A stretch of 64,000 nucleotides of DNA from Salipiger mucosus DSM 16094 (GCF_000442255.1 NZ_KE557279.1:201001-265000); one strand, 5' to 3'. Counted from the first letter of the stretch, positions 37,081 to 47,385 are shown. The notes: generated from the sequence alone by a model not told the origin. Made by a program: numbers and translations.

Positions 37081-38109
37081 ATGCGCGACTACTACCGCCC
37101 GCTTCCGCGGCACGAATACCCCGACCCTTCCGGAGCCCTGCCGCTGGCCGGCGGACCGCTTTGGTTCACGGAATGCGCCCTGCACCGCCGCGACGGCAGC
37201 GTCTCCCGCGTGCCCGCGCGCGACGTGCCGCCCGGCTTGCTTGCCCGCCTGACGGCACCGCGCGCGCCCCTGGCCGGGGTCGCGATGGATCGCGCGCGAC
37301 TCATGGGCATCCTGAACGTGACGCCCGACAGCTTCTCGGACGGCGGGCTGGACGGCTCGGTGACCGAGGCGGCCGCCCGCGCCCGCGCGCTGGCCGAGGC
37401 CGGGGCCGAGATCCTCGACGTCGGCGGAGAGAGCACGCGACCGGGATCTCTGGAAGTGCCCGCCGAGGACGAGATCGCCCGCACCGCGCCGGTGATCGAG
37501 GCGCTGGACGGCACCACGCCGGTCTCCATCGACACGCGCAAGGCCAGCGTCGCCCGCGCCGCCGTCACGGCAGGGGCGGCGCTCGTCAACGATGTTTCGG
37601 GCCTGACCTTTGATCCCGCGCTGGCGGATTACGTCATCGAGGCGGGCCTGCCGGTCTGCATCATGCACGCGCAGGGCGACCCGCAGACCATGCAGGACGC
37701 GCCGCGCTACGACGACGTGCTGCTCGACGTCTACGACTGGCTCGAGGAGCGGGTCGAGGCGCTGGTGGCGCGCGGCCACCCGCGCGAGCTGATCGTGGTC
37801 GACCCGGGCATCGGTTTCGGCAAGACGCAGGATCACAACCTCGCGCTGCTGCGCGGGCTGTCGATCTTCCACGGGCTGGGCTGCCCGGTGCTGCTGGGCG
37901 CTTCGCGCAAGGGGTTCATCGGGCGCATCGGGAACGAGCCCGAGGCCAGCCGCCGCGCGCCGGGCTCCATCGCCGTGGCGCTGGCCGGGGCCGCGCAGGG
38001 CGTGCAGATTCTTCGGGTGCACGACGTTGCCGAAACGCGGCGGGCGCTGGCACTCTGGGAAGCGGTCACGCGAGGGCCGGCAGGGGACAAGGACGAGGAC
38101 CAGGGATGA
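37081..38109 (+). CDS. folP: Dihydropteroate synthase
   Basis: A 342-residue dihydropteroate synthase that condenses dihydropterin pyrophosphate with p-aminobenzoate. The pterin-binding motifs are [59 protein letters not shown] and [15 protein letters not shown]; the late motif is [17 protein letters not shown]. The first ~75 residues ([20 protein letters not shown]) are an N-terminal addition common in this lineage. ATG 37081 is chosen over a TTG at 37063. The stop overlaps glmM (ATGA at 38106-38109), so the two genes are translationally coupled. Confidence 0.94.
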   Translation: MRDYYRPLPRHEYPDPSGALPLAGGPLWFTECALHRRDGSVSRVPARDVPPGLLARLTAPRAPLAGVAMDRARLMGILNVTPDSFSDGGLDGSVTEAAARARALAEAGAEILDVGGESTRPGSLEVPAEDEIARTAPVIEALDGTTPVSIDTRKASVARAAVTAGAALVNDVSGLTFDPALADYVIEAGLPVCIMHAQGDPQTMQDAPRYDDVLLDVYDWLEERVEALVARGHPRELIVVDPGIGFGKTQDHNLALLRGLSIFHGLGCPVLLGASRKGFIGRIGNEPEASRRAPGSIAVALAGAAQGVQILRVHDVAETRRALALWEAVTRGPAGDKDEDQG

Positions 38110-39449
38110 CACGCAAGCTCTTCGGCACCGACGGGGTGCGCGGCATGGCCAACAGCTTTCCGATGACCGCCGAGATGGCGCTGATGATCGGCGCCGCCGC
38201 GGGGCGGCATTTCCGGCGCGAGCACAGCGGCGTGCACCGTGTGGTGATCGGCAAGGACACGCGGCTCTCGGGCTACATGTTCGAGAACGCGCTGACCGCG
38301 GGGCTGACCTCGACCGGGATGAACGTGCTGCTGCTGGGCCCGGTCCCGACGCCGGCAGTGGGACTGCTGACGCCCTCGATGCGGGCCGACCTCGGGATCA
38401 TGATCTCGGCCAGCCACAACCCGGCCGACGACAACGGCATCAAGTTCTTCGGCCCCGACGGCTTCAAGCTGTCGGACGAGGTCGAGACCGAGATCGAGGC
38501 GCTGGTCGAGAGCGGCGTCACCCCGGCCGAGGCCGGCAGCATCGGCCGCGCGCGGCGGATCGACGACGGGCGTTTCCGCTACCAGGAACGGGTGAAGTCG
38601 ACCTTTCCGCAAGGGATGCGGCTCGACGGAATGAAGATCGTGGTGGACTGCGCCAACGGCGCCGCCTACCGCACCGCGCCCGAGGTCCTGTGGGAGCTGG
38701 GCGCCGAGGTCATCCCCGTGGGCACCGATCCGGACGGGGTGAACATCAACGCCAACTGCGGCTCGACCAAGCCGCAGGCCGCCGCCGAGACGGTGGTGGC
38801 GCATGGTGCCGACGTGGGCATCTGCCTTGACGGCGACGCCGACCGGATCGTGCTGATCGACGAGACGGGCACGGTGGCCGACGGCGACCAGATCATGGCC
38901 CTGATGGCCGCCCGCTGGGCCGAGGAAGGCCGGCTGCGGGATGGGACGCTGGTGGCGACCGTGATGTCGAACCTCGGGCTCGAGCGGTTCCTGGACGCGC
39001 GCGGGCTGACGCTGCAGCGCACCAAGGTCGGCGACCGCTACGTCGTCGAGGCGATGCGCCGCGGCGGCTGGAACCTGGGCGGCGAACAGTCCGGCCACAT
39101 CGTGATGACCGACTACGCGACCACGGGCGACGGGCTCATGGCGGGCCTGCAGTTCCTGGCCGAGATGGTGCGGACGGGGCAGCCCGCAAGCCGGCTCGCG
39201 CGGAACTTCACGCCCGTGCCGCAGCTGCTGAAGAACGTGCGCTTTGCCTCGGGCCAGGCGCCACTGGAGATGAAAGCGGTGCGCAGCGCGATCACCGACG
39301 CCGAGGCGACGCTGAGCGGCAAGGGCCGGCTGCTGATCCGAAAGTCCGGCACCGAGCCGCTGATCCGCGTGATGGCGGAATGCGAGGACGAGACTCTGCT
39401 GACCGAGGTCGTCGAGGGCATCGTGGCCGAGGTGAAGGCGGCGACCTGA
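38106..39449 (+). CDS. glmM: Phosphoglucosamine mutase
   Basis: A 447-residue enzyme converting glucosamine-6-phosphate to glucosamine-1-phosphate for cell wall synthesis. The start [13 protein letters not shown], the phosphoserine loop [18 protein letters not shown] (catalytic Ser103), the metal loop [14 protein letters not shown] and [20 protein letters not shown] are canonical. The C-terminal phosphate-binding loop is [16 protein letters not shown]. The length matches the family. It overlaps folP by 4 bases and lies 31 bases before the amidotransferase-like gene. Confidence 0.97.
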   Translation: MTRKLFGTDGVRGMANSFPMTAEMALMIGAAAGRHFRREHSGVHRVVIGKDTRLSGYMFENALTAGLTSTGMNVLLLGPVPTPAVGLLTPSMRADLGIMISASHNPADDNGIKFFGPDGFKLSDEVETEIEALVESGVTPAEAGSIGRARRIDDGRFRYQERVKSTFPQGMRLDGMKIVVDCANGAAYRTAPEVLWELGAEVIPVGTDPDGVNINANCGSTKPQAAAETVVAHGADVGICLDGDADRIVLIDETGTVADGDQIMALMAARWAEEGRLRDGTLVATVMSNLGLERFLDARGLTLQRTKVGDRYVVEAMRRGGWNLGGEQSGHIVMTDYATTGDGLMAGLQFLAEMVRTGQPASRLARNFTPVPQLLKNVRFASGQAPLEMKAVRSAITDAEATLSGKGRLLIRKSGTEPLIRVMAECEDETLLTEVVEGIVAEVKAAT

Positions 39450-39480
39450 CGCCTGAGGCGGCCCGGCCGGGGAGGACGAG

Positions 39481-40213
39481 ATGCGCCGTTTCCTGATCCT
39501 TCAGCTGCGCCCCGAGACCGAGGCCAGCGACGACGAATTCGCCGCCTTCCTGCGCAAGGGCGGGCTGGCGCCCGAGGACGTGCACCGCATCCGGCTTGAT
39601 CGCGAGGCGCTGCCCGAGGGCCTGAACCCGCGCGACTATGCCGGCGTCATCGTCGGCGGCGGGCCGGGCTGCGTCTCGGACCCGCCGACGAAGAAATCGG
39701 CGGTGGAGGCGCGGATCGAGGCCGCCTGCCTGTCTCTCATGCCGGCGATCACGAAGGACGACGTGCCCTTCCTGGGCTGCTGCTACGGCATCGGGATCCT
39801 GGCGCATCACCTTGGCGCCGAGGTGAGCAAGGCGCGCTATGGCGAGCCTGTCGGCCACGTGCCCTGTGTCCGCACCGAGGCGGGGCGCGATGATCCGTTG
39901 CTGGCCGACCTGCCCGAGAGTTTCGACGCCTTCGTCGGCCACAAGGAAGCGGTGCAGGACCTGCCCGAGGGCGCGGCACCTGCTGCGCTCGGGCCCCTGC
40001 CCCTTCCAGATGATCCGGCACGGGCAGAACGTCTATGCGACGCAGTTCCACCCAGAGGCCGACGCAGCAGGCTTCGAGACGCGGATTCGCATCTACCGCC
40101 ACCGTGGTTACTTCGAGCCTTCGGAAGCCGATGCCCTGATCGCCATGTGCCGCGCGGCCGAGGTCACGCAGCCCGAGCGCATCCTGCGGAATTTCGTCCG
40201 GCGCTACGGCTGA
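39481..40213 (+). pseudogene. Class I glutamine amidotransferase-like protein, frameshifted as read near 39970-39979
   Basis: A ~243-residue GATase1 protein (relatives of the GMP synthase amidotransferase domain) when the frame is restored. The visible marks are DYAGVIVGGGPGCVSDPP, VPFLGCCYGIGILAHHL with the nucleophilic Cys, DAFVGHKEAVQDLPEGA, then in the second frame CPFQMIRHGQNVYATQFHPE with the catalytic His-Pro-Glu. The frame shifts by one base around GCGCGGCAC: dropping one G gives EGAHLLRSGPCPFQ. Both halves are otherwise clean. A consensus error or a fresh mutation would explain it. Substrate unknown. The C-terminus ends RNFVRRYG at 40213. Confidence 0.82.
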
Positions 40214-40219
40214 GGCGGC

Positions 40220-40241
40220 AAGATTTTCGTCCGAAAATTTT
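40220..40241. terminator. AT-rich palindrome between convergent genes (family A, copy 1), possible bidirectional terminator
   Basis: AAGATTTTCG (40220-40229) pairs with CGAAAATTTT (40232-40241) around TC, followed by TTGGG. It sits in the 41-base gap between the ends of the amidotransferase (+) and the carrier gene (-). Related palindromes occur at 43023-43080. Confidence 0.55.
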
Positions 40242-40254
40242 TGGGCCCAAGATG

Positions 40255-42033
40255 TCAGAGTGGCCAGATCAGCGGGATCAGCAGCGCCGATAGCACGCCG
40301 ACGCTCAGGTTCAGCGGCACGCCGACCTTGAGGAAATCCGAGAACCGGTAGCCCCCGGGGCCGTAGACCAGCGTGTTGGTCTGGTAGCCGATGGGCGTTG
40401 CGAAGGAGCAGGAGGCGGCGACCATCACCGCCACCACGAGCGGGCGCGGATCGACGCCCACCGCGTCGGCGAGGCCGATGGCGACCGGCGTAACCACCAC
40501 GGCGACGGCGTTGTTGCTGACCGTCTCGGTCAGCACCGAGGTCAGCAGGAACACCGACCAGATCAAGACCGGTGCTGGCATCACCTGCATCACCGGCGCC
40601 ACTGCCGATACGATGAGGTCCACCGCGCCAGAATGGTCGAGCGCCGCGCCGATGGCCAGCATCGCGAAGATCAGGGCCAGCAGCTGGCCCTCGACAAAGG
40701 AAAAGGCCTCGTCCGCGTCGATGCACCGCGTGAGCAGCACCACCGCGACCGCCACGACCGCCAGGGCGAGGATTGGCGCCACGCCCAGCGCCGCGAGCGC
40801 CACGATCCCCAGCATCGCGCCGATGGCGACCGGGGCGTGCCCGCGCCGGAATGCCCGCGCCGAGGGATGCGAGACATCGACGAGCGCCATGTCGTCGGCA
40901 AGCCGTTTCACGTCCTCCGGCGCGCCCTCGAGCAGCAATGTGTCGCCCACGCGCACCACCAGCTCATCCAGCTTGCGGCCGATGTTCTGGTTCCGCCGAT
41001 GCACCGCCAGCGGGTAGACGCCGTAGCGGCGCCGCAGACGCAGCGCGCCCAGGCTGCGGCCGACCATCTTGCAGCCCGGCGTGATGAGCACCTCGACCGT
41101 CGTGGTCTCCTTGGCCGAGATCTGGTCGACGCGCTTGAGTTCCTTGTTGCGCTGCAGGCTCAGCAGCTCGGTCATCTGGGTGCGCAGCACGACGCGGTCG
41201 CCGACCTCCAGCGTCACGCCCTCGAGGTTGCGCCGCAGCGATTCGTCGCCGCGGATGACATCGACCAGCCGGACGCCCTCGCGCTTGAAGAGCTGCACGC
41301 CCAGCACCTCGCGGCCCAGGAGGTTGGAATCCGGCGGGATCACCGCCTCGGTGAAGAATTTCATGCGACTGCGGTCCGAGAGCATCCCGGCCATGGAATG
41401 CCGCTCGGGCAGCAGGAACCGGCCCGCGAAGAAGAGGTAGAGCATCCCCCAGGCGACGATGACGATGCCCAGCGGCGTGACCTCGAAGATCGAAAAGGGT
41501 TCGAGCCCGCGCGAGCGGGCCACGCCGTCGACCAGCAGGTTCGTCGAAGTCCCGATGAGCGTGGTCGTGCCCCCGAGGATCGCCGCGTAGCTGAGCGGGA
41601 TCAGCAGCTTGGAGGGCTGGATGCCCATGGTCTTGGCGATCTGCACGAAGACCGGCAGCATGAGCACGACAACCGGCGTGTTGTTCATGAAGGCCGAGGC
41701 CGCGATGACCACCACCATGATGACCGCGATGGCCCGGCGTGGCTGTTTCTGGACCTGCACCTGCGCGTAGCTCGCGAAGGTGTCGAGCGCGCCGGTGCGG
41801 ACCAGCGCCCCCATGACGACGAAGAGCGCCGCGATGGTCCAGGGCGCGGGGTTGGACAGCACCTCGAGCGCCGCGTCGTAGGGCAGTACGCCCAGCACCA
41901 GCAGCACCGCGACCCCGCCGATGGCCACCACCTCGGTCGGGTAGGCCTCGCGCACGAAGAGCAGGAACATGCCCACCACCGTCGCGATGGTCGCATAGGC
42001 CTGCGCAGTCTGGCTCAATTCTATGAACAGCAT
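40255..42033 (-). CDS. SLC13/DASS-type carrier with internal TrkA-C domains
   Basis: A 592-residue membrane transporter of the divalent anion:sodium symporter type (SLC13/ArsB-NhaD superfamily). Two six-helix-like halves flank two soluble RCK_C (TrkA-C) domains, seen around DSNLLGREVLGVQLFKREGV and MVGRSLGALRLRRRYGVYPL, with LVVRVGDTLLLEGAPEDVKR. Transport signatures are SAFMNNTPVVVLMLPVFVQI, GGTTTLIGTSTNLLVDGVAR near the first pore, and TETVSNNAVAVVVTPVAIGL with SFATPIGYQTNTLVYGPGGY in the second. The start at 42033 fits the first helix. Sulfate or a C4-dicarboxylate is the usual substrate; it cannot be decided here. Confidence 0.87.
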   Translation of the reverse strand: MLFIELSQTAQAYATIATVVGMFLLFVREAYPTEVVAIGGVAVLLVLGVLPYDAALEVLSNPAPWTIAALFVVMGALVRTGALDTFASYAQVQVQKQPRRAIAVIMVVVIAASAFMNNTPVVVLMLPVFVQIAKTMGIQPSKLLIPLSYAAILGGTTTLIGTSTNLLVDGVARSRGLEPFSIFEVTPLGIVIVAWGMLYLFFAGRFLLPERHSMAGMLSDRSRMKFFTEAVIPPDSNLLGREVLGVQLFKREGVRLVDVIRGDESLRRNLEGVTLEVGDRVVLRTQMTELLSLQRNKELKRVDQISAKETTTVEVLITPGCKMVGRSLGALRLRRRYGVYPLAVHRRNQNIGRKLDELVVRVGDTLLLEGAPEDVKRLADDMALVDVSHPSARAFRRGHAPVAIGAMLGIVALAALGVAPILALAVVAVAVVLLTRCIDADEAFSFVEGQLLALIFAMLAIGAALDHSGAVDLIVSAVAPVMQVMPAPVLIWSVFLLTSVLTETVSNNAVAVVVTPVAIGLADAVGVDPRPLVVAVMVAASCSFATPIGYQTNTLVYGPGGYRFSDFLKVGVPLNLSVGVLSALLIPLIWPL

Positions 42034-42136
42034 GGAAAAGCGTGATGTCCCCGGCTCGGCCCGCCGCATACTGTCGGTCGGGCGGCATGGTGGCAAGCGC
42101 GACAGTTGCGCGCGTCTTTGTCCCGCGCGGCGCCGC

Positions 42137-42949
42137 TCAAGGACCGCACGTCGACAACCGCCCGCCCTGCCGGACCATGGTCACCGAGAGAGCCTTGCCG
42201 GTGCGGTCGTCGGTCTGCACGAGCACGCCGCAGAGCGTCGCCTCGCCGAGGGCGGGCTGAAAGCGGGTCTTGCCCATGCCGGTCACGAAGCGGCGCATCG
42301 GCTCGGTCTTTTCCATGCCGATGACGGAATCGTAGTCGCCGCACATGCCGGCGTCGGTCAGGTAGGCGGTGCCGCCGGGCAGGAGCTGCGCGTCGCCGGT
42401 GGGCACATGGGTATGCGTGCCGGCCACAAGGCTCGCCCGGCCGTCGCAGAAATGGCCCATGGCCATCTTCTCGGAGGTGGCCTCGCAGTGCATGTCCACC
42501 ATGATGGCCTGCGCCTGGCCGCCCAGCGGATGGCGCCTGAGCGCCGCGTCCATGGCGGAGAAGGGATCGTCAAAGGCCCGTTTCATGAAGACCTGCCCGA
42601 GAACCTGCGCGACCAGCACCTTGCGGCCGCGCCGGTCGGAAAAGAGCGCGGCCCCGCGGCCGGGCGCCTGCTTGGCATAGTTCAGCGGGCGGATCACGCG
42701 TGGCTCTGTCTCGATGAACTGGAGCATGTCCTTCTGGTCGAAGGCGTGGTCGCCGAGCGTGACGACGTCGGCGCCCGAGTCGAGCAGGAGCTTGGCGTGC
42801 GCGGCGGTCAGGCCGGCCCCGTTCGATGCGTTCTCGCCGTTCACCACGACGAAATCGAGGGACCAGTCTTCGCGCAGGCGGGGAAGCGTTTCGGCGATGG
42901 CGGTGCGCCCGGCACGGCCCATCACATCTCCGAGAAAGAGCAGTTTCAT
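42137..42949 (-). CDS. YmdB-family metallophosphoesterase (TIGR00282)
   Basis: A 270-residue calcineurin-like phosphoesterase. The start KLLFLGDVMGRAGRTAI gives the first metal ligands (Asp), VVVNGENASNGAGLTAAHA the Asn, and DVVTLGDHAFDQKDMLQFIE and FVMDMHCEATSEKMAMGH-like VDMHCEATSEKMAMGHFCDG the later metal and His positions, with LVAGTHTHVPTGDAQLLPGG at the end. Such proteins act as 2',3'-cyclic nucleotide phosphodiesterases. The gene starts 11 bases before a purine-rich site and stands alone on the minus strand. An AT-rich palindromic block lies between it and the ferredoxin gene. Confidence 0.88.
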   Translation of the reverse strand: MKLLFLGDVMGRAGRTAIAETLPRLREDWSLDFVVVNGENASNGAGLTAAHAKLLLDSGADVVTLGDHAFDQKDMLQFIETEPRVIRPLNYAKQAPGRGAALFSDRRGRKVLVAQVLGQVFMKRAFDDPFSAMDAALRRHPLGGQAQAIMVDMHCEATSEKMAMGHFCDGRASLVAGTHTHVPTGDAQLLPGGTAYLTDAGMCGDYDSVIGMEKTEPMRRFVTGMGKTRFQPALGEATLCGVLVQTDDRTGKALSVTMVRQGGRLSTCGP

Positions 42950-43022
42950 GGCTCAAGGGTTAAGCCCCGCGGATCGGAAAGCAAAGAGCGGATTTGCTGG
43001 CCGATGGCCGATGCAGGGCGTG

Positions 43023-43048
43023 CCGAAAATTTTCGACGAAAATTTTGG
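43023..43048. repeat. AT-rich palindrome, family A, copy 2
   Basis: CC(G)AAAATTTTCG pairs with CGAAAATTTTGG around a single central base, with one bulged G. It is directly followed by a third palindrome at 43049-43080. Confidence 0.65.
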
Positions 43049-43080
43049 TGCCAAGATTTTTCGTACGAGAAATCTTGGCA
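43049..43080. repeat. AT-rich 32-base palindrome, family A, copy 3
   Basis: TGCCAAGATTTTTCGT is followed at once by its inverted copy ACGAGAAATCTTGGCA, with one mismatch. It lies downstream of the ferredoxin gene (-) and could fold into a strong hairpin or cruciform. It shares the TTTTCG-n-CGAAAA core with 40220-40241. Confidence 0.7.
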
Positions 43081-43215
43081 AGCTGGTCTTTAACTGTGGC
43101 CTGTGGCCCATGGCCACCCGCCATCCGTCTCGTCGCCGGGGCGTGACAGGCCACGGCGGGCCCGCGCCGCCGCCATCGGCCAAAGATACGACGCGAGACG
43201 CGCGCCGCACCGGGC

Positions 43216-44025
<810 letters not shown>

Positions 44026-44084
44026 CTAGTCTGCGCCGCAACGGCCCGAAGCATCGCAGAACAGAGGCGCCCGAGCAGACCGAG

Positions 44085-44612
44085 ATGCGTTTTCCCATCG
44101 CCCTCCTCGCGGCGGCCTCCGTGCTGGCCGCCTGTTCCCCGTCCGCGCCCGGCCCCGAGGCCACCGCGACCGGCCCCGTGGGCCCGGCCCCGGTCCCCGA
44201 GGTCCGCGCCGACGGCACCTGCTGGGCGCGCGAGGTGACGCCGGCGGTCTACGAGCAGGTCATGGGCGAAGTGCAGGTCGTGCAGGCCGAGATCGCCGAG
44301 GACGGCACCGTGATCCGCCCGCCGATCTATCGCCGCGCCCCGGTGCCCCGGGTGGTCGAGCCGCGCGACGAGCTGACCTTCCGGGCCCCCTGTCCCGACA
44401 CCGTGACGCCCGAGTTCATCGCCTCGCTCCAGCGGGCGCTGGCGGCGCGGGGGTATTTCCGCGGCGATGTCACAGGCCGGATCGACGCGCCCACGACCGC
44501 CGCGATCCGCCGCTACCAGGCCGAGCGCGGGCTGCGCAGCGGACAGCTTTCGCTCGAGACGGCGCGGGCGCTCGGGATCGCGGCGGTCGATCTGTCGGAA
44601 CTCGAGAGCTGA
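44085..44612 (+). CDS. Lipoprotein with peptidoglycan-binding (PGRP_1) domain
   Basis: A 175-residue protein with a lipobox LAAC after MRFPIALLAAASVLAA, so Cys17 should be lipidated. A Pro-rich linker (PEATATGPVGPAPVPEV) follows, then a middle region with RRAPVPRVVEPRDELTFRAP, and a C-terminal peptidoglycan-binding domain (TPEFIASLQRALAARGYFRG, DVTGRIDAPTTAAIRRYQAE). It likely tethers the outer membrane to the wall, an inference from the domain. ATG 44085 is used; the frame upstream is open but lacks a signal sequence. Confidence 0.85.
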   Translation: MRFPIALLAAASVLAACSPSAPGPEATATGPVGPAPVPEVRADGTCWAREVTPAVYEQVMGEVQVVQAEIAEDGTVIRPPIYRRAPVPRVVEPRDELTFRAPCPDTVTPEFIASLQRALAARGYFRGDVTGRIDAPTTAAIRRYQAERGLRSGQLSLETARALGIAAVDLSELES

Positions 44613-44678
44613 GCCCGCGATTGCCGCGCCACGCCGCTTGCCGCTAGGCTCGGGACAGGCGCTGGCGGAGGGCACGGC

Positions 44679-45476
44679 ATGCAGAGCGAGTTGGGACGGA
44701 TCGGGCTTCTGGGCGGCACCGGGATGCTGGGCAGCGCCATCGCGACCGGGCTGATCGAGAGCGGCTTCGCGGCGCCCGGCGACCTCGCGATCTGTTCGCG
44801 CAGCGGCCGGGCGGAGGCCCTCGCATGCTATCCCGGGCTTCGGATCATGACGGAAACCGCCCGCTTCTGCGACAGCTGCGACACCGTGCTGTTGTGCCTG
44901 CCGCCCGCCGCGACCGCCGGCCTGCGCCTGCCGCTGGAGAACCGCCTGGTGCTGTCGGTCATGGCGGGAGTAACGCTTGACGGGCTCAGCCGGATCAGCG
45001 GCAGCGCGCGGCTGGTGCGGGCCATGTCCAGCCCCGCGGCCGCGCGGCGGTTGGCCTACACGCCCTGGGTCGCATCCCCGGGCACCACCGAGGCCGACCG
45101 GCGCGGCACCGCGCAGCTCTTTTCCGCCATCGGCGCCACGGACCGGCTGGAGGACGAGGGGCTGCTCGATCATTTCACGGCGATGACGGGCCCGGTGCCC
45201 GGCTTTGTCGCCTTCTTCGCCGATGCCATGATCCGCCACGCTGAAGCGCAGGGCGTGCCGCCGCAGGTGGCCGACCGGGCGATCCGGCAGCTCTTTTTCG
45301 CCGCCGGCCAGATGATGGCCGAGGACGCAACGCCGCCGGGCGGGCATGTCACGCAGATGATCGACTACGCCGGGACCACGGCGGCCGGCTTGCAGGCCAT
45401 GCAGGACGGACCGATCCGCGAGGCCGTCTCCGAGGGGCTGGCCGCGGCGGCGGCACGGGCGCGCGGGATCGCCTGA
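44679..45476 (+). CDS. Pyrroline-5-carboxylate reductase-family protein (ProC-like)
   Basis: A 265-residue protein with an N-terminal NAD(P)-binding Rossmann fold (GRIGLLGGTGMLGSAIATGL) and a C-terminal dimer domain typical of ProC. Expected late motifs appear as MTGPVPGFVAFFADAMIRHA and LFFAAGQMMAEDATPPGGHV. The nucleotide loop reads GGTGMLG rather than the usual GGGNMG, so it is a divergent homologue and the true substrate may differ from pyrroline-5-carboxylate. A strong hairpin follows at 45501-45527. Confidence 0.83.
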   Translation: MQSELGRIGLLGGTGMLGSAIATGLIESGFAAPGDLAICSRSGRAEALACYPGLRIMTETARFCDSCDTVLLCLPPAATAGLRLPLENRLVLSVMAGVTLDGLSRISGSARLVRAMSSPAAARRLAYTPWVASPGTTEADRRGTAQLFSAIGATDRLEDEGLLDHFTAMTGPVPGFVAFFADAMIRHAEAQGVPPQVADRAIRQLFFAAGQMMAEDATPPGGHVTQMIDYAGTTAAGLQAMQDGPIREAVSEGLAAAAARARGIA

Positions 45477-45500
45477 CAAGGAAAGCCCGCGCGCAACGAA

Positions 45501-45527
45501 AAAGGGCGCCCCGCCGGGGCGCCCTTT
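45501..45527. terminator. Bidirectional Rho-independent terminator
   Basis: A perfect 12-base stem AAAGGGCGCCCC / GGGGCGCCCTTT with loop GCC, in the convergent gap between the ProC-like gene (+) and degP (-). A-run and T-run ends serve both strands. Confidence 0.9.
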
Positions 45528-45553
45528 CGTCTGTCTCAGTCGCGGCCGACGGG

Positions 45554-47032
45554 TCAGCCGTCCTCTTCGAGGCTCAGCGCGACGAAGCGCGGATCGCCAC
45601 CGCGGCGGATCAGCAGCAGGATCGACTTGCGGCCCGCGTCGCGCGCCTCGGCGATGCGGTCCTCGAGATCGCCCAGGCTGAGCACCTGGCTCTGGCCCGC
45701 CTCGGTGATCACGTCACCCGTGCGCAGGCCCTTCTCGTAGGCCTCTGAGGTCTGGTCGACGTCCATCACCGCGAGGCCCTTGGCGCTTTCCGACAGCTGC
45801 AGTTCCTCGCGCAGCTCTGTCGTCAGCGGCGAGAGCGTCAGGCCGAGCAGGTCCATGCTCGACGGCTCGTCCGGCGTGCCGGGCTGGGCCGCGGGGAAGG
45901 TCTGCTCGGCTTCGTCCTCGCGGCGGCCGAGAGTGACGCGCAGCGTCTCGGTCTCGCCGTCGCGGTTCACGACCACGCGGACGGTCTTGCCGACCTCGGT
46001 GTTGCCGACGATGCGGACGAGCTGACGGGTGTCCTCGACCTCCTGGCCGTCGAAGGAGACGATCACGTCGCCCGCTTCCATGCCGGCGTCGCGGGCCGGG
46101 CCGTCCGGCACGTCCGAGACGAGGGCACCGGCGGTATCGGCGAGGCCAAGCGCCTCGGCCAGTTCGTCGGTCACGTCCTGGATGCGCACGCCCAGCCAGC
46201 CGCGGCGGGTCTCGCCGAACTGTTGCAGCTGGTCGACCACGCGGGTCACGACGTTCGAGGCCATCGAGAAGCCGATGCCGATCGAGCCGCCGTTGGGCGA
46301 GAGAATCGCGGTGTTCACGCCGATGACGTCGCCATCCATGTTGAAGAGCGGACCGCCCGAGTTGCCGCGGTTGATGGCCGCGTCGGTCTGGATGTAGTCG
46401 TCATAGGTGCCCGAGAGCGCCCGGTTGCGCGCCGAGACGATGCCGGCGGAGACCGAGAAGCCCTGGCCCAGCGGGTTGCCCATGGCCATGACCCAGTCGC
46501 CCACCTCGGCGGCATCGCTGTCGCCGAATTCGACGAAGGGAAGCGCCTCTTCGGCATCGATCTTGAGCAGCGCGATGTCGGTGTTGGGGTCGGTGCCCAC
46601 CACCTCGGCCGGCAACTCGTCGCCCGAGAAGAACTCGATGGTCACCTCGTCGGCGCCGTCGATGACGTGGTTGTTGGTGACGATGTAACCGTCTTCGGAG
46701 ATCACGAAGCCGGAGCCGAGCGCCGAGGACCGGCGGGGCCGCTGCTGACCGGGACCCTGGCGGTCCTGGAATTCGCGGAAGAAGTCCTCGAAGGGCGACC
46801 CCTCGGGAACGATGCCCTGCGGGCCGCTACGACCGGCGACCGTCGTGGACGTGGTGATGTTGACGACGGACGGGCTGACCTTTTCCGCCAGATCCGAGAA
46901 ACTGCTCGGCGCGTTCTGCGCACTGGCCATCAGCGCCTGGCTGACGATCAGGAACATGGACAGGGTCGCGAGCCAGAACAGCCGAACTGGCTGCACCCGC
47001 TCCCCCGTGGTTGCAAGTGCTTGAGATTTCAC
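45554..47032 (-). CDS. degP: Do/DegP-type periplasmic serine protease
   Basis: A 492-residue HtrA-family protease and chaperone. An N-terminal signal or anchor (VRLFWLATLSMFLIVSQALM) precedes the trypsin-like domain with catalytic triad His122 (IVTNNHVIDGAD), Asp152 (DPNTDIALLK) and Ser225 (NRGNSGGPLF). Two PDZ domains follow (RRGWLGVRIQDV and LLGLTLSPLTTELREEL). The GTG start at 47032 has an AAGGAG site 6 bases before it. It should degrade or refold misfolded envelope proteins. Its upstream region has no obvious sigma motif that I can name. Confidence 0.94.
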   Translation of the reverse strand: MKSQALATTGERVQPVRLFWLATLSMFLIVSQALMASAQNAPSSFSDLAEKVSPSVVNITTSTTVAGRSGPQGIVPEGSPFEDFFREFQDRQGPGQQRPRRSSALGSGFVISEDGYIVTNNHVIDGADEVTIEFFSGDELPAEVVGTDPNTDIALLKIDAEEALPFVEFGDSDAAEVGDWVMAMGNPLGQGFSVSAGIVSARNRALSGTYDDYIQTDAAINRGNSGGPLFNMDGDVIGVNTAILSPNGGSIGIGFSMASNVVTRVVDQLQQFGETRRGWLGVRIQDVTDELAEALGLADTAGALVSDVPDGPARDAGMEAGDVIVSFDGQEVEDTRQLVRIVGNTEVGKTVRVVVNRDGETETLRVTLGRREDEAEQTFPAAQPGTPDEPSSMDLLGLTLSPLTTELREELQLSESAKGLAVMDVDQTSEAYEKGLRTGDVITEAGQSQVLSLGDLEDRIAEARDAGRKSILLLIRRGGDPRFVALSLEEDG

Positions 47033-47193
47033 CTGGAACTCCTTTTTGTCGCTGGACGGGTGCTGTCAGGTTGCCTCGCAGCCGCCCTGCCTCCTCGTGG
47101 ATGAGGCTAACATAGGTGCTCTGAGGCCACACCAAAGAAAAGGTTTCAGACCCTCAACGGCATGTGATTGCCAGGTGATGCGGAGGTTACGCG

Positions 47194-47216
47194 CAAATCC
47201 CTTGCAAGGGGATTTG
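47194..47216. repeat. Intergenic hairpin repeat, family B, copy 2
   Basis: CAAATCCC then TTGCAA then GGGGATTTG, a near-perfect hairpin sharing both arms with the copy at 36061-36083. Confidence 0.6.
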
Positions 47217-47385
47217 CCGTTGCCCTTGGCCGGGAGATAGCCGCGATCCCCGTGGGCCGGGAGATCCGTGGCTGAGCAGTGCGGCGGGCACGACGCCGCG
47301 CCGGTGTCTCGGGCAGTTGCCAGGGAATCGCCAGCATGCGCGTCCCGGGCACCGGCAAGTCTCGGGGAAAGGTCTTTACCCAGGC

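Noticed and set aside
43021..43080. Closely spaced palindromes that might be a CRISPR array
   Set aside because: There are only two units, no unique spacers of constant length and no cas genes.
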